DNA from: Anthracocystis setariae | Taxonomy: Eukaryota > Basidiomycota > Ustilaginomycetes > Ustilaginales > Ustilaginaceae | Assembly (NCBI GenBank): GCA_928724745.1 | Contig: CAKMXJ010000032.1 | Coordinates: 124,001 to 188,000 of the forward strand | Direction: 5' to 3' | DNA: 64,000 bases | Part shown: positions 27,602 to 36,756 of the stretch, in pieces | Layout of the letters: every line of letters begins with the position of its first letter | Numbering within the stretch: the first letter of the stretch is position 1 | Program-made: the position numbers and the translations under genes | The notes under the pieces: generated by a model | What the model was told of the DNA's origin: nothing | Seen by the model: the letters and a program-made list of their open reading frames with translations, nothing else | Database searches by the model: none

Positions 27602-28792
27602 GGTTGAGCGATGTTGCTACCGGGATAGAGGAGGAGTCTGGATGGCTTTGGACTTCAGATCGATAACAGTGGCGATCGATCCTCGGAAATTGAAGATCGA
27701 ACCTTGAGTGCAGAATCGGTTGTGAACTTGATGAAGTAGGCTGTTGTGCGAAGCGATCGGATGGATCGATGGATGAGTGTTGATGGTGTGATGGGGAAAT
27801 ATGTGGGGTAGAGTGACAAGAAGACCTGTTTTAAAGCCTTGGCGAGAATAGAAGGTCGGAAAGGTGATGGTGATGGTTCTAGACGGAAGCGGAAGACGAG
27901 TGAGACAAGAGTCAGCTTTGAAGTTCTGTGCCACCCAAGACGCACAGGTGGACGCTGTCTCGAGCCGGATACGTTGACTGCAGCTCAGCTGCAGCTACAA
28001 CTACAACTACAGCTACAGAATCAGTAACTGCGGACCTGCGCAGACTGGTGAAACCGCCGACAGACAGCCAGACAGCCTACACAGCACAGGACGAGCTGCG
28101 TCCAATCTTAGACAAAGTGTGGAGGCTCAGCTCACCCCACCACTTACGGGCAATAGGACGCAACAAGAAGCGCCAAGCTTAGCAGTGCAGATTCAACGCG
28201 GCAGTTCCGCATTTGATTTCATTACGAGGATTTTTTTCGTCTGGAAATGCTGTGCTTCCGGCGCTCAAATTGGGAAAAACGGTATGGTAGTTGGGCTAGG
28301 ACTGAGGTACAGTGCAATGCCGCGTTATTAGTTTAGCCGTCGTCTATTATAAAAAAAAAAAAAAAAAAAGGATTGGAAGGCGGTGCTCGGCTGAATCGCC
28401 GCCGTCTTTGGCCAATGCCTCGGATTTGACGTCATTTGCGTGCCGCACGCTTATCCATATTCGCGATTCACATTTCCAGACCGGCGACTGTCACTAAAGT
28501 GGTCTCACATCCAATTCGATTTTTCCCGTTTTGATGCAAGACCCTTGCTCTGTTCTCTCCCGCACCACGTTCTTCCGACACCTGCTGCAGTGCAGTACAG
28601 AACATGGCAATCTCGCAGTGTGGAATGCCGCATTGTTGAACGCTCACGTGGCAGCGAACATGGGCTCATGGCAAACGATAGAACACAACCATACAGAACA
28701 GTTCAGAAACGAGAAACAGATTGCGTCTGTTCGATTGCAAAAGCGATGTCGCAAGTCAATGCGGAAATCCTGCTCGTGCCACATGGTCTTGA
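27602..28792. other. intergenic, 5' of RCR-like gene
   Basis: This 1.2-kb gap has no gene that I can support. Imperfect CAGCTA/CAACTA trinucleotide-like repeats lie near 27978-28020, and a 19-base A run is at 28351-28369. The rest is unremarkable. Confidence 0.5.
28351..28369. repeat. poly(A) run, 19 nt
   Basis: A pure A homopolymer following TATTAT in the 3' flank of the lactone oxidase gene. No target-site duplication or retroelement body was seen around it. Confidence 0.9.
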
Positions 28793-30871
28793 TCACAGGC
28801 GACTCTTGAAGACACGCGTATCAACGCCATCTCCGATCCTTCCAAGCAAATGGCGCCCCACATACGGGTTGACAAACACCTCTTCTGGATCGTATCGTTG
28901 GCGCGTCGCTAAGAAATCGTCCCAGTGCGGATACAGCTGCGACAACTCGGTCGGCGAACATGAATGCGCCTTAGCCCAATGCGGGCGGCCCGAGTAGTGT
29001 CGCATGAGCGCCTCAAACTTGGCAAACAGCTGTCGGTAGCGTACCGGACGGTTGTAAGGCCGATATTGCACGATCCCAATGTAGCACGTCCTGCGTCCTT
29101 GCGAGTGACTGAGCCATATGCCGTCCGCATCGGTAAAGCGGATCTCGACGGGGAAGTGGATACGGTCACCGTCAGCGGCGGCTTCTTCTTCGTCCAGCCA
29201 GTCGCGCATGGCACGGATGGCGGCGGCGGCACGGTTCATCGGGATGGCCCACTCGTCCGTGTACTGGGGGAAGAGGCAGTCCATGTTGAAGATGCGGTCA
29301 GAGCGGCCTACTTCCGACCACACCGGGTTCTCTGGCGACAGAGGTCGAGGGGCGGCAGAGTCGCGAGCAAATGCACTGAAGTCGCCGGCGGGTACGCTGG
29401 TCTGCAACCACGACAGAGATGGCTCCGCTTCCGTCGAGGCACCGACGCCTCCATTGTGAGCAAAAGTCTGTCCAATATCGCGGATCAGCCGTTGCTGCAC
29501 TTCATCCCGTTCGTCTTCGGTCGCGCTCGAAGCTGCGATCAGCTTGGACTCGGCGGCCGCCGGTTCCGTTGTGGCTGCGATGCGGTTGATGTGAGGCGTT
29601 TGCGTGCTCGACGAGTCGGGCAAGTTGGGATGAGTGAGAGCGTGGATCCATCGTACAGCGGTTGGAGACCATTGCCTGTTGAATCGCGACGTGTAAAGCA
29701 AGAACTCAGTGAGGCGATGACCTATCAAGGCCGACTTGATACGCGCAGACAGAGAAGGAGGCGCCGAAACCGGTTCGGTCGAGCGGTTGGCACGGAGCAT
29801 GGTGATCCTGTTGACTTGCGGGAACCACATCAATCGCACGTGCTGTGCAGATGCCGCCACGCGCTCCAAGGCCAGTTGTGCCTGTCTGGTCTCTTCGTCG
29901 TCCTCGGGGTCCATGCGAGCCAGCTGATCCGCGTCTTGGTTGGCGTTGGCTGGGATGGGGTGGATCTGAGAAGCTTGCGAAGAGCAGTAAGAAGGTTTGT
30001 AGTCGGACGAGCAGGGAGGCAAGCGCTTGTTCTTGCTCAAAAGCCTACCGATCGAGGCTCCTGCGTTAAGATTCGAGCTGCTCGGCACAGCAGGGAAGCC
30101 GGTCTTGGAGCCAAAGATGGAATCAAAGGCGACCTCTTCAGAGTACTGTTTGAGGTTGAAGGCGTCCTGGACTCGAAGCGTCACGGATGTGATCAGACCG
30201 GTCGAGCCAAGACCACAGAGGGTAGCGTTGAAGAGCTCTGGATGCTGCTTGCGGCTACATGTGAGATGTTGCGTTCCGTTCGAAAGAGGGCAAAGGATCG
30301 TAAGCTGGGAGACGTAGGACGAGACGACGGGGAAAAGGACACCAGTGCCGTGGGTCGCGGTGGAGATAAGACCGGCGATCGTCTGTTCCGAGATGGATCC
30401 GACGTTGCACATGGCCATGCGAGGTTGAGCCGAATCGAGTGCCTCGTGGATATCCGAGATGTAGGTCCCTGCCAGAGCAGTGATGGTATGATTGGAATGA
30501 TCAATGTCAACTACGCCGTTGACGCCCTCCATGCGCATGGCCCAGCCTGCAGTGAAGGGCAGATCGCTGGGACTGTGAGCCCGGCCAATGGCACGTAGCT
30601 GGTTTCCGGAACGACGCGCCAACTCGACAATGGCAGCACAGTGCGTGACAGTGGTAGGTGCAAAGACTCTTGCAGGAGTGCTCTCAAAGGAGCGACCCCA
30701 GTTCTGAAATTTGGCTTTAGGCGAGCTTGAGGCGACCACCACAGGCTTGACCAACTTCTCGAGTTCCGCACAAGATTGCTGAAGGACGGCTGCGTCCAAC
30801 AGTGTCGAAGCTTGCTGCTGGTCGGGCATCTCTGCGGCGGAAGAGAGGGTGAGCTTGGAAGTGGAAGCCAT
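28793..30871 (-). CDS. ALO1: D-arabinono-1,4-lactone oxidase
   Basis: FAD enzyme catalysing the last step of D-erythroascorbate synthesis, located in yeast on the mitochondrial outer membrane. The N-terminal FAD-binding domain begins FQNWGRSFESTPARVFAP. It contains LRAIGRAHSPSD, in which His99 is at the position used for covalent flavin attachment in this family. It continues through TALAGTYISDIHEALD and STATHGTGVLFPVVS. The C-terminal ALO domain shows FPVEIRFTDADGIWLSHSQGRRTCYIGIVQYRPY and ends with the conserved HWAKAHSC and DPEEVFVNPYVGRHLLG. At 692 aa it is longer than yeast Alo1 (about 526) because of low-complexity insertions around residues 260-340 and 395-500. Start at a true ATG. Gene intronless. 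Confidence 0.94.
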   Translation of the reverse strand: MASTSKLTLSSAAEMPDQQQASTLLDAAVLQQSCAELEKLVKPVVVASSSPKAKFQNWGRSFESTPARVFAPTTVTHCAAIVELARRSGNQLRAIGRAHSPSDLPFTAGWAMRMEGVNGVVDIDHSNHTITALAGTYISDIHEALDSAQPRMAMCNVGSISEQTIAGLISTATHGTGVLFPVVSSYVSQLTILCPLSNGTQHLTCSRKQHPELFNATLCGLGSTGLITSVTLRVQDAFNLKQYSEEVAFDSIFGSKTGFPAVPSSSNLNAGASIGRLLSKNKRLPPCSSDYKPSYCSSQASQIHPIPANANQDADQLARMDPEDDEETRQAQLALERVAASAQHVRLMWFPQVNRITMLRANRSTEPVSAPPSLSARIKSALIGHRLTEFLLYTSRFNRQWSPTAVRWIHALTHPNLPDSSSTQTPHINRIAATTEPAAAESKLIAASSATEDERDEVQQRLIRDIGQTFAHNGGVGASTEAEPSLSWLQTSVPAGDFSAFARDSAAPRPLSPENPVWSEVGRSDRIFNMDCLFPQYTDEWAIPMNRAAAAIRAMRDWLDEEEAAADGDRIHFPVEIRFTDADGIWLSHSQGRRTCYIGIVQYRPYNRPVRYRQLFAKFEALMRHYSGRPHWAKAHSCSPTELSQLYPHWDDFLATRQRYDPEEVFVNPYVGRHLLGRIGDGVDTRVFKSRL

Positions 30872-31254
30872 GTTGTACGTTTGCTATCCAGCTGCTTCGT
30901 CGTTGAGAGTTGAATGAGTTCGGAGAAAGATGCCGTGAAGGGGGAAGCTAGATAGACGTTTTCTCGTAGTTCTCAACAAAACGAAGAGGAAGTAGAGCGA
31001 TCCTGGCACACGAACGACGAGCGGGGCTTGATGGAGGAAGGTGGAATGTTATCAACGGAAGAAAGATGTCGGACGTCTTTTGGGCTGGATGAGATATTGT
31101 CGTCAACTGAGCCTCAACGCACAAAGGAGGTGGACCTTGCGCAATGCAACGACGTACGTTTTGGCTTACGAAATTGATCCATGCAGTCACTCCAGTGGCT
31201 TGATAAGGGCCGAGGTGGGGCGTTGAACAGCGGACCCTTTCCAAGACTTGAGCT

Positions 31255-31302
31255 GAACGAACGAACGAACGAACGAACGAACGGATGAATGGATGGATGG
31301 AG
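31255..31302. repeat. (GAAC)n and (ATGG)n tetranucleotide repeats
   Basis: About seven GAAC/CGAA units at 31255-31283, running directly into four ATGG-like units. They lie about 0.4 kb upstream of the lactone oxidase start. Confidence 0.9.
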
Positions 31303-31436
31303 AATTTCGGGTCGGAGAAAAACATGAGCTTGAGGAAGCAATCTGGGCAACAGAGCAGTGTCATTTCGAGGTGGAGGGCTGTCGAAATCGATCTTCGCAT
31401 GTCGATTTTGAGATCTTCTTGCATCCATTTTCCTGG

Positions 31437-31462
31437 TTTTTTTTTTTTTTTTTTTTTTTTTT
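31437..31462. repeat. poly(T) run, 26 nt
   Basis: A pure T homopolymer in non-coding DNA, the longest homopolymer noticed in the window. Confidence 0.95.
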
Positions 31463-32219
31463 GAAAGCCGGAAAGCGCTGAGCAGTGGTGGATTTTCCGA
31501 AGAAGACGCGACGATGCGAACCCTTATCGCGAGAGTGCAAGATCGATCCCTCAGCCGAAAGTGGTGCAGTTGGTCTTGCTTTTCACCGTTTTGGTTTCAT
31601 TTTATTCGTCGTTCATTTTCTGCATCTGCCCATTTCACTGCTGAAATGAACACCGACCGCTTGGACCGACCGACCACGTTCTTGCTGCGTCACAATTACT
31701 GTAGCTGTGACCCGACCCACGCGTCGATTACACAAGCCGTCGATCTTCCGACACGCACAGCTGATGCTGCTTGCTCACCTAACAAAACAAACCACAATCG
31801 CTGCTTCATTTCGAGCCTCCATCCAAAGTCTGGAATTTTTTGGAAAGGCCGCGGAGATCAATGCACGCGCCAAGTCAAAGATGCGGATGTGCACTCTATC
31901 ACGCCATTCCACCTCGAAAGGCTTCAGCTTCCGCGGAAAACGTGCCGTTGTGGGTTTCGATCGGGCAAACTTTCACCATTCTATACCCCGATCCATCAAA
32001 TGGGCGCTCGCCATACTTGACGTTGCTTCGATATGCTGTAACTCTCAAGCCATCCCGTGGCGAGGACCGAAATAAATTGGAGCTGTGCGAGACGTTGCAA
32101 TCTGAACCTCAATCTAGTGTTAGCAGACCGAGCTTGATCCATGTCAGAGATGCAGTACATGAGACAAGAATCGGTTGGCATTGACAAGAACCAACCATTC
32201 GAAACAGCATCGCTATGGA

Positions 32220-33596
32220 TCAAGGCAGAACGGCAATAATGATCCCGTGCTGCGAGCGAGGCTGCAGCATGCTCTCTACCTTGAGTCCACCCTTTTCGAT
32301 CACCGCTTTGAATTGCGCTGCAGTGCGTCCAGTGCCATTCAGAAACCCAACCTCTTGGTTCACCCTCTGCGTCCAGTTGCCTGCTACACCGCCCGATTGA
32401 CAGAGTGGATATGGAGCCTTGTAACTCTGCTCGATGCAAACCTCTCCGGTGTCCCCGCAAGCCGATGCCGGCTGAAGGATCGTCTCGATGATGACCAGCT
32501 TCGAGGTGTTCTGCATCTTTGCCTTGATATTCTGCAGGATCGTGACCACCTGCTCATCATTCCAGTCATGCAGAACCATTCGCAACATGTACACCGTGTT
32601 GACGCCTGCATCCACTACCTCGTTGAAGAAGTCCATCGCAGCAAACGTGACTCGGCCCGCAAGCACTGCTTCTGGCATCCCCCTTTCGAACTTCTTCTTG
32701 GCCTGGGCGACAGTCTCGGGTCGGTCCTGCACCACACCCGAAAGGTTGGGGAATCGTGCCAGCAGAGCCGCCGTCAGAGCACCGATCCCACCACCTACAT
32801 CTACACACACCGTCCCCTTGGGAAGCTTCGACCAAGGATAGTCAACAAGCACGCCACCCACCGAGATGCGATTGATCGCCTGCATTGCCACAGCAAACCT
32901 ATGCACCATGTCGGGCTGAACTTGATGGTACATATCGAAAAGATCCGTAGCTTTGTTCTGCATGTCGAAAGCGTGCAGGTAGGCAGAGTTGCTCGTATCC
33001 AAGTCGTGGTTAAGTTTCGGATCCAGCCAGACATCAGGTACACGTGAAGTGACTTTCGGGTCCACCCAAGTAGAGTACTCAACAAACTCCTTGATGTCGC
33101 ACTCCTCCAGCAGATGCAGCGATGCACGGTTGTTGACAAAGTAGTCTTCGGTGATTTCGTGGAAGATGTGGTTGTTCGCCAGTGGACGAAGCACCTTGCT
33201 CACGCGCGAAGCATGCAAACCCGTCCTAGCCGCAATTTCATCCACCGAGACAGGTCTGCCACATGCACCGCCGAGATCCCTGATCACGTCCGGCAGACTT
33301 AAACGAGTCGCCATCTGGAGCGAGAACGCTTTGCAGCCGGACATGGCATCAGACATTAGACGATCGCACGGATGCTGCACCATGCAGGCCATCATATCGA
33401 GCGCATTGGCAAGATCGCGGGAGGTGCGCCAGAGGTCTTTGTCAGCCAGGAAGTCGACGTGGTCGAGGATCGGGTGGATGCGTGCTTGGTTCAAGAAGGG
33501 CTCGGGGATGTTAGCTTTCTTGAGTAGCGTCTCGTATTCGTCCAGGTTTGTTAGGATGACCGCTTTGAGCGCCTGAAATTCGGACTTTTTCGCCAT
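32220..33596 (-). CDS. SAM-dependent O-methyltransferase, COMT-like
   Basis: Class I O-methyltransferase of the plant COMT / fungal sterigmatocystin-type family, 458 aa. An N-terminal winged-helix dimerisation domain (about 80-180: FSLQMATRLSLPDVIRDLGG then GLHASRVSKVLRPLANNHIF) precedes the Rossmann domain. SAM motif I is VDVGGGIG at 265-272. Catalytic His343 lies in VLHDWNDEQV, and a KLVIIETIL strand follows. The substrate is probably a phenolic or polyketide hydroxyl group, but this cannot be specified. It lies 610 bases downstream of, and on the same strand as, the dehydroquinase gene. Start at a true ATG. No other secondary-metabolism core enzyme (PKS, NRPS or terpene synthase) is present nearby. 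Confidence 0.92.
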   Translation of the reverse strand: MAKKSEFQALKAVILTNLDEYETLLKKANIPEPFLNQARIHPILDHVDFLADKDLWRTSRDLANALDMMACMVQHPCDRLMSDAMSGCKAFSLQMATRLSLPDVIRDLGGACGRPVSVDEIAARTGLHASRVSKVLRPLANNHIFHEITEDYFVNNRASLHLLEECDIKEFVEYSTWVDPKVTSRVPDVWLDPKLNHDLDTSNSAYLHAFDMQNKATDLFDMYHQVQPDMVHRFAVAMQAINRISVGGVLVDYPWSKLPKGTVCVDVGGGIGALTAALLARFPNLSGVVQDRPETVAQAKKKFERGMPEAVLAGRVTFAAMDFFNEVVDAGVNTVYMLRMVLHDWNDEQVVTILQNIKAKMQNTSKLVIIETILQPASACGDTGEVCIEQSYKAPYPLCQSGGVAGNWTQRVNQEVGFLNGTGRTAAQFKAVIEKGGLKVESMLQPRSQHGIIIAVLP

Positions 33597-34206
33597 GATG
33601 GAGAGTCAAGCGATGGAATGGAATGTGAATGGGAGAGCAACGGCTGTGCCTTGCAACCTAAATGTGTTTGACTGCTACGTATGCCAGCTCGCTTTATACC
33701 TCGAGACTTCCCAATGAATGAGTGTACACCGCAGCAGGAACGCCCAGGGCAAGAAAAGATCTCTGTCGTGGCTTCACCCAGTCAAGCATCAGATAAGAGA
33801 AAGCGAGAGCCACGCTAACACTCGACATTGCAACATACTTACGCCTTCTCGGCGAAGCTCAATGAATCTGGTCCATTTCCGATTTGGAAGGTTTCGAGCA
33901 CCGTCCCCGCCTCTATTTGGTTTGACATATGCTCGATCTGGAGAAAGAAACGTTCATTGTCAGAGACCTTGGAAGTCAACGATGAGCAAAACCATATCCA
34001 GCCCAGGCCAAACCATCAGGTGCCGAAGCTCAGCATTGATCGAGCCCGACAATGTTGTTCACGAACCCCGAGCTTTGTTTGTAGTCCATGCTAGATCACA
34101 TTGCACGTGTTCCATCCGCATTCTCCATTGAAGCCTAAGCACCCATCGTACATAATGTTCCTAGCATCTCTGTCGAATCAGAGGCAGTCTTGACAAGTGA
34201 GTTACC
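33597..34206. promoter_or_regulatory. intergenic, 5' of O-methyltransferase
   Basis: This 610-base gap separates the methyltransferase start from the dehydroquinase stop. No gene or recognised site. Frames in it are short and overlapping. Confidence 0.5.
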
Positions 34207-34849
34207 CTAAAATCCGCCTTTGGTGAGCTTGTCATGAATAAAGCTGATCGCCGCCGTGTATCCGAAGGACCCTAACCCTACAATGATCCCGCTGGCGATG
34301 TCGGAAAGGTACGAGTGATGTCGGAAAGGCTCCCTTGCATGGATGTTGGAGATCTACACGCAGCAAACAGATGCCCAAAGAGAAAGACTCTGTTCAGTGC
34401 CAACCTCAGACCGAATCGCACTGTCACCCTCGTGTATACTCACATGGACCTCGATGAAGGGGACTCTGACTCCGGCCAACGCATCGCGTATCGCCACGCT
34501 CGTGTGTGTGTAAGCTCCAGCATTGATGACGATGGCTGTGGTCCCGTCTGTACGGGCAGCATGGATGCGGTCAACAATGGCGCCTTCGTGATTGGACTGA
34601 AACGCTGCAAAGTTGATGTCGGACGAGGCACATTGCTCGGCCGCTTTGGCTTCGATATCGGATAGGGTTTCCCTGCCGTATCTATAGGTAGTAGGATTTG
34701 ATCGCAACAATTGAGTGAGCGACGCTCTCAAGCTTGACAGCTTGTGGCTTTGGTACTTACTTTTCGGGCTCGCGTGTACCTAGTAAGTTAAGGTTCGGTC
34801 CGTGGAGGAGCAGGATGCTATGCTGCTTGGAGGGGACGTTCGAATCCAT
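34207..34849 (-). CDS. type II 3-dehydroquinate dehydratase, three exons
   Basis: Converts 3-dehydroquinate to 3-dehydroshikimate. Reconstructed exons: 34761-34849 (ATG at 34849), 34444-34681 and 34207-34353, with GTAAGT and GTGAGT donors and TAG acceptors. The introns are 79 and 90 nt. The joined product is 157 aa, typical for the type II (AroQ/QutE) family. Exon 1 gives [13 protein letters not shown]; across the junction it continues KYGRETL, so the catalytic Arg26 and Tyr31 straddle the first intron. Exon 2 gives [14 protein letters not shown] and [16 protein letters not shown]. Exon 3 supplies the [14 protein letters not shown] motif and GFGxxGY-like end. In fungi this stand-alone enzyme normally serves quinate catabolism, because the shikimate pathway uses the pentafunctional AROM. 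No other quinate gene is adjacent. Confidence 0.9.
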
Positions 34850-35279
34850 CTTGCCCAAAGGTTGTTTAGTTGGAATAAAAAAACGATGGTGGTGATGTTG
34901 CAAGACAAGATCCTGTCGGCATGTGTCTGCTTCGTGGGACAGCTGTGAATCCAGCTTGAGCGGCACCAATCAGCGATGGCAGCAAAGATTCCGGAAGAAT
35001 GTCTTTGCGGGGGAAGGTGTAATGCCGTCAAGATCTCCGCCAAAATTATAGCCGGGCTCAAATATCCGTCACTAACCGCAAAGATTGGACCCTGCATCTC
35101 GGTCCGTGTTAAAACAGGCCGAACTTGACTGCAAGTTGCTGCTTCATTCGCACAAGATTGCAGGAAGCCAAGCTGTTCTACGAGGACAAGAGGAAGAGGA
35201 AGTATATTGGATGGGCAAATTTGACTTTCTATCACGATGCACGAGAACCGACAGGAGACAGGCTCATCAGGGAGGATGA
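34850..35279. promoter_or_regulatory. intergenic, 5' of dehydroquinase
   Basis: This 430-base gap lies upstream of the dehydroquinase and downstream of the secreted-protein gene. Nothing specific was recognised. Confidence 0.5.
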
Positions 35280-36392
35280 TCAAGGACTAGGATTGTGAAC
35301 CGGAACAGGATGGTGGGCAGGAACCGGAGTAAGAAGCAGCCCACCGGAAGCCTCGCGAACAACCTTATCCCCCGGCGAGGGACCAGGCTGCTGGCTTCCT
35401 GCGTCGTTCCCGTATACTCCGACAAACATGTTTTGGTTGTGGAACTTCTGGCACTCTCGGCTCCTGAACGGCATCTTGCTAACATCCCTCTGGGCACAGG
35501 TGTGATAACCATCCTTGTTCAGATCGTAAAAGACGGGGCTGAAAATCGGATCGATAGTCGCACCCTGTGGGTCGACAGCTTTGACCGACTTGAACTCGGT
35601 CATGTTGAGAAGCGTACACTGTACTGTGCTGTAGAGTTGCCTCTGAACCGAGTGAGGGTTCCTGGCGTCGGCAGTACAGTCGTCAGTTGTGTAGAGCTCC
35701 AGCACGCCTCCCCCTCCGTACGAAGCGCTCTCAAGACAAACTGGCTGCGAGCGACGAGAGAACGGAGTCAACATGTCAAGGATGATACGGGGCTTGCTTC
35801 GTTCCCGGCATCGAGCCCCGTCTTTCTTGATCGGGATGTTGTCAGGGTTCCACACATACCCGCCTCGGTTGAAACCAGCATCCGACTTGACCGACCACAC
35901 TCCCACCTGACTGGCGTCCAGGTTGGGGAAGGTGACGCACTCCTTCTCCTTAAACGCCTGGAACATCTTGTCGGACGACATCCATGCCATGTTCTGCACG
36001 ACGGTGTCGGATTCTTCTCCTTTGGCGAAGCCCAGACCGATACCTCGGACGGCGGCGAGCACACGGATCGAACCGAAGGGAGACTGGAGCGAGTGAGCAA
36101 CAGCACCATCGAACAGCATCTGCTTGTTGTCCCGAATGAGAGCTCGGGGTGTTGTCCGAGTGAGCTTGTAGGGCTCCGAGCATTTGGTATCCTTGAAGTA
36201 TTCGACTGCTACAATGGGACAGTTCTGAGGATCCGAGGCGAACTGAGTCCAACATTCACTGCCATCATTGTTGCCGTCTCGCTTGTGTAGCGAAGTCGAC
36301 GAGTGCTGCACGCTGCCGAGTGCACCCAAGGGCCCAAGGCTGCTAGCGATGACAATCGTTGAGAGCAAAACGGACCACCTTGGGGCAAACAT
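35280..36392 (-). CDS. secreted protein of unknown function, 370 aa
   Basis: I do not recognise a domain. The N-terminus is a clear signal peptide (basic start, hydrophobic core at about residues 8-26, likely cleavage near ALGS). A Kex2-type Lys-Arg at 37-38 follows, suggesting a short propeptide. The mature part has ten cysteines spread over its length, an even number compatible with disulfide bonds, no further membrane segment, and a proline/histidine-rich C-terminus (TPVPAHHPVPVHNPSP). Segments such as GGYVWNPDNIPIKKDG and GGGGVLELYTTDDC look folded rather than disordered. It could be a cell-wall protein or a candidate plant-interaction effector; nothing in the sequence proves either. Start at a true ATG. 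Confidence 0.82.
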   Translation of the reverse strand: MFAPRWSVLLSTIVIASSLGPLGALGSVQHSSTSLHKRDGNNDGSECWTQFASDPQNCPIVAVEYFKDTKCSEPYKLTRTTPRALIRDNKQMLFDGAVAHSLQSPFGSIRVLAAVRGIGLGFAKGEESDTVVQNMAWMSSDKMFQAFKEKECVTFPNLDASQVGVWSVKSDAGFNRGGYVWNPDNIPIKKDGARCRERSKPRIILDMLTPFSRRSQPVCLESASYGGGGVLELYTTDDCTADARNPHSVQRQLYSTVQCTLLNMTEFKSVKAVDPQGATIDPIFSPVFYDLNKDGYHTCAQRDVSKMPFRSRECQKFHNQNMFVGVYGNDAGSQQPGPSPGDKVVREASGGLLLTPVPAHHPVPVHNPSP

Positions 36393-36756
36393 CCTGCTTT
36401 GATATCAGTGAGGTTGGAGGAATGAGGAGAAACAGATCGCTCGAAAGTGGATGACCATCGTACTTATAGATACCTCGTGCTGTGCAGCATGTCCCAGTTC
36501 TGCCGAAATCCCTGTGAGCTCTGTGACAGCCAGTGTCAGCATCACAAGGAAACCCGGCTCAATGGCCCATTGTCTCAACCAGGGACCCTGTCATGATACC
36601 GCGACTTCATCTCAGCTCCTCCCACAAACGCCACACGTAGGCAACACAAGCACGGCCCCACTGCCCACTTACCTGATGAACCGAGCAAACAAGCCACCAA
36701 CCCCCTTGATACAGAATGCAGTTTGAATGGTGTATTGCAGGCAGTTCTAGTGAAAA
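36393..36756. promoter_or_regulatory. promoter region of the secreted-protein gene
   Basis: This 364-base gap lies 5' of the secreted-protein gene and 3' of the EI24-like gene. No recognised element. A short plus-strand frame at 36451-36726 shows no domain. Confidence 0.45.

Larger units (their letters stand above)
30872..32219. other. intergenic, promoter of ALO1-like gene
   Basis: This 1.35-kb gap has no supported gene. It contains a GAAC tract followed by ATGG units, a 26-base T run and a TACTGTA copy at 31697-31703. Open frames across it overlap in several frames and have no domain. Confidence 0.5.

Noticed and set aside
28351..28369. Poly(A) run as a retroelement tail
   Set aside because: No element body or target-site duplication could be seen on either side.
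28964..30598. 544-codon plus-strand frame
   Set aside because: It is the antisense shadow of the lactone oxidase gene, which has all family motifs; the plus-strand translation has none.
34270..34280. CCCTAACCCTA, telomere-like sequence
   Set aside because: It is less than two repeat units and lies inside coding exon 3 of the dehydroquinase (IVGLGSFG), so it is a codon coincidence.
35295..36290. 331-codon plus-strand frame opposite the secreted protein
   Set aside because: The minus-strand frame has a signal peptide and regular cysteine pattern; the plus-strand frame has no domain and starts inside the other gene's 3' end.
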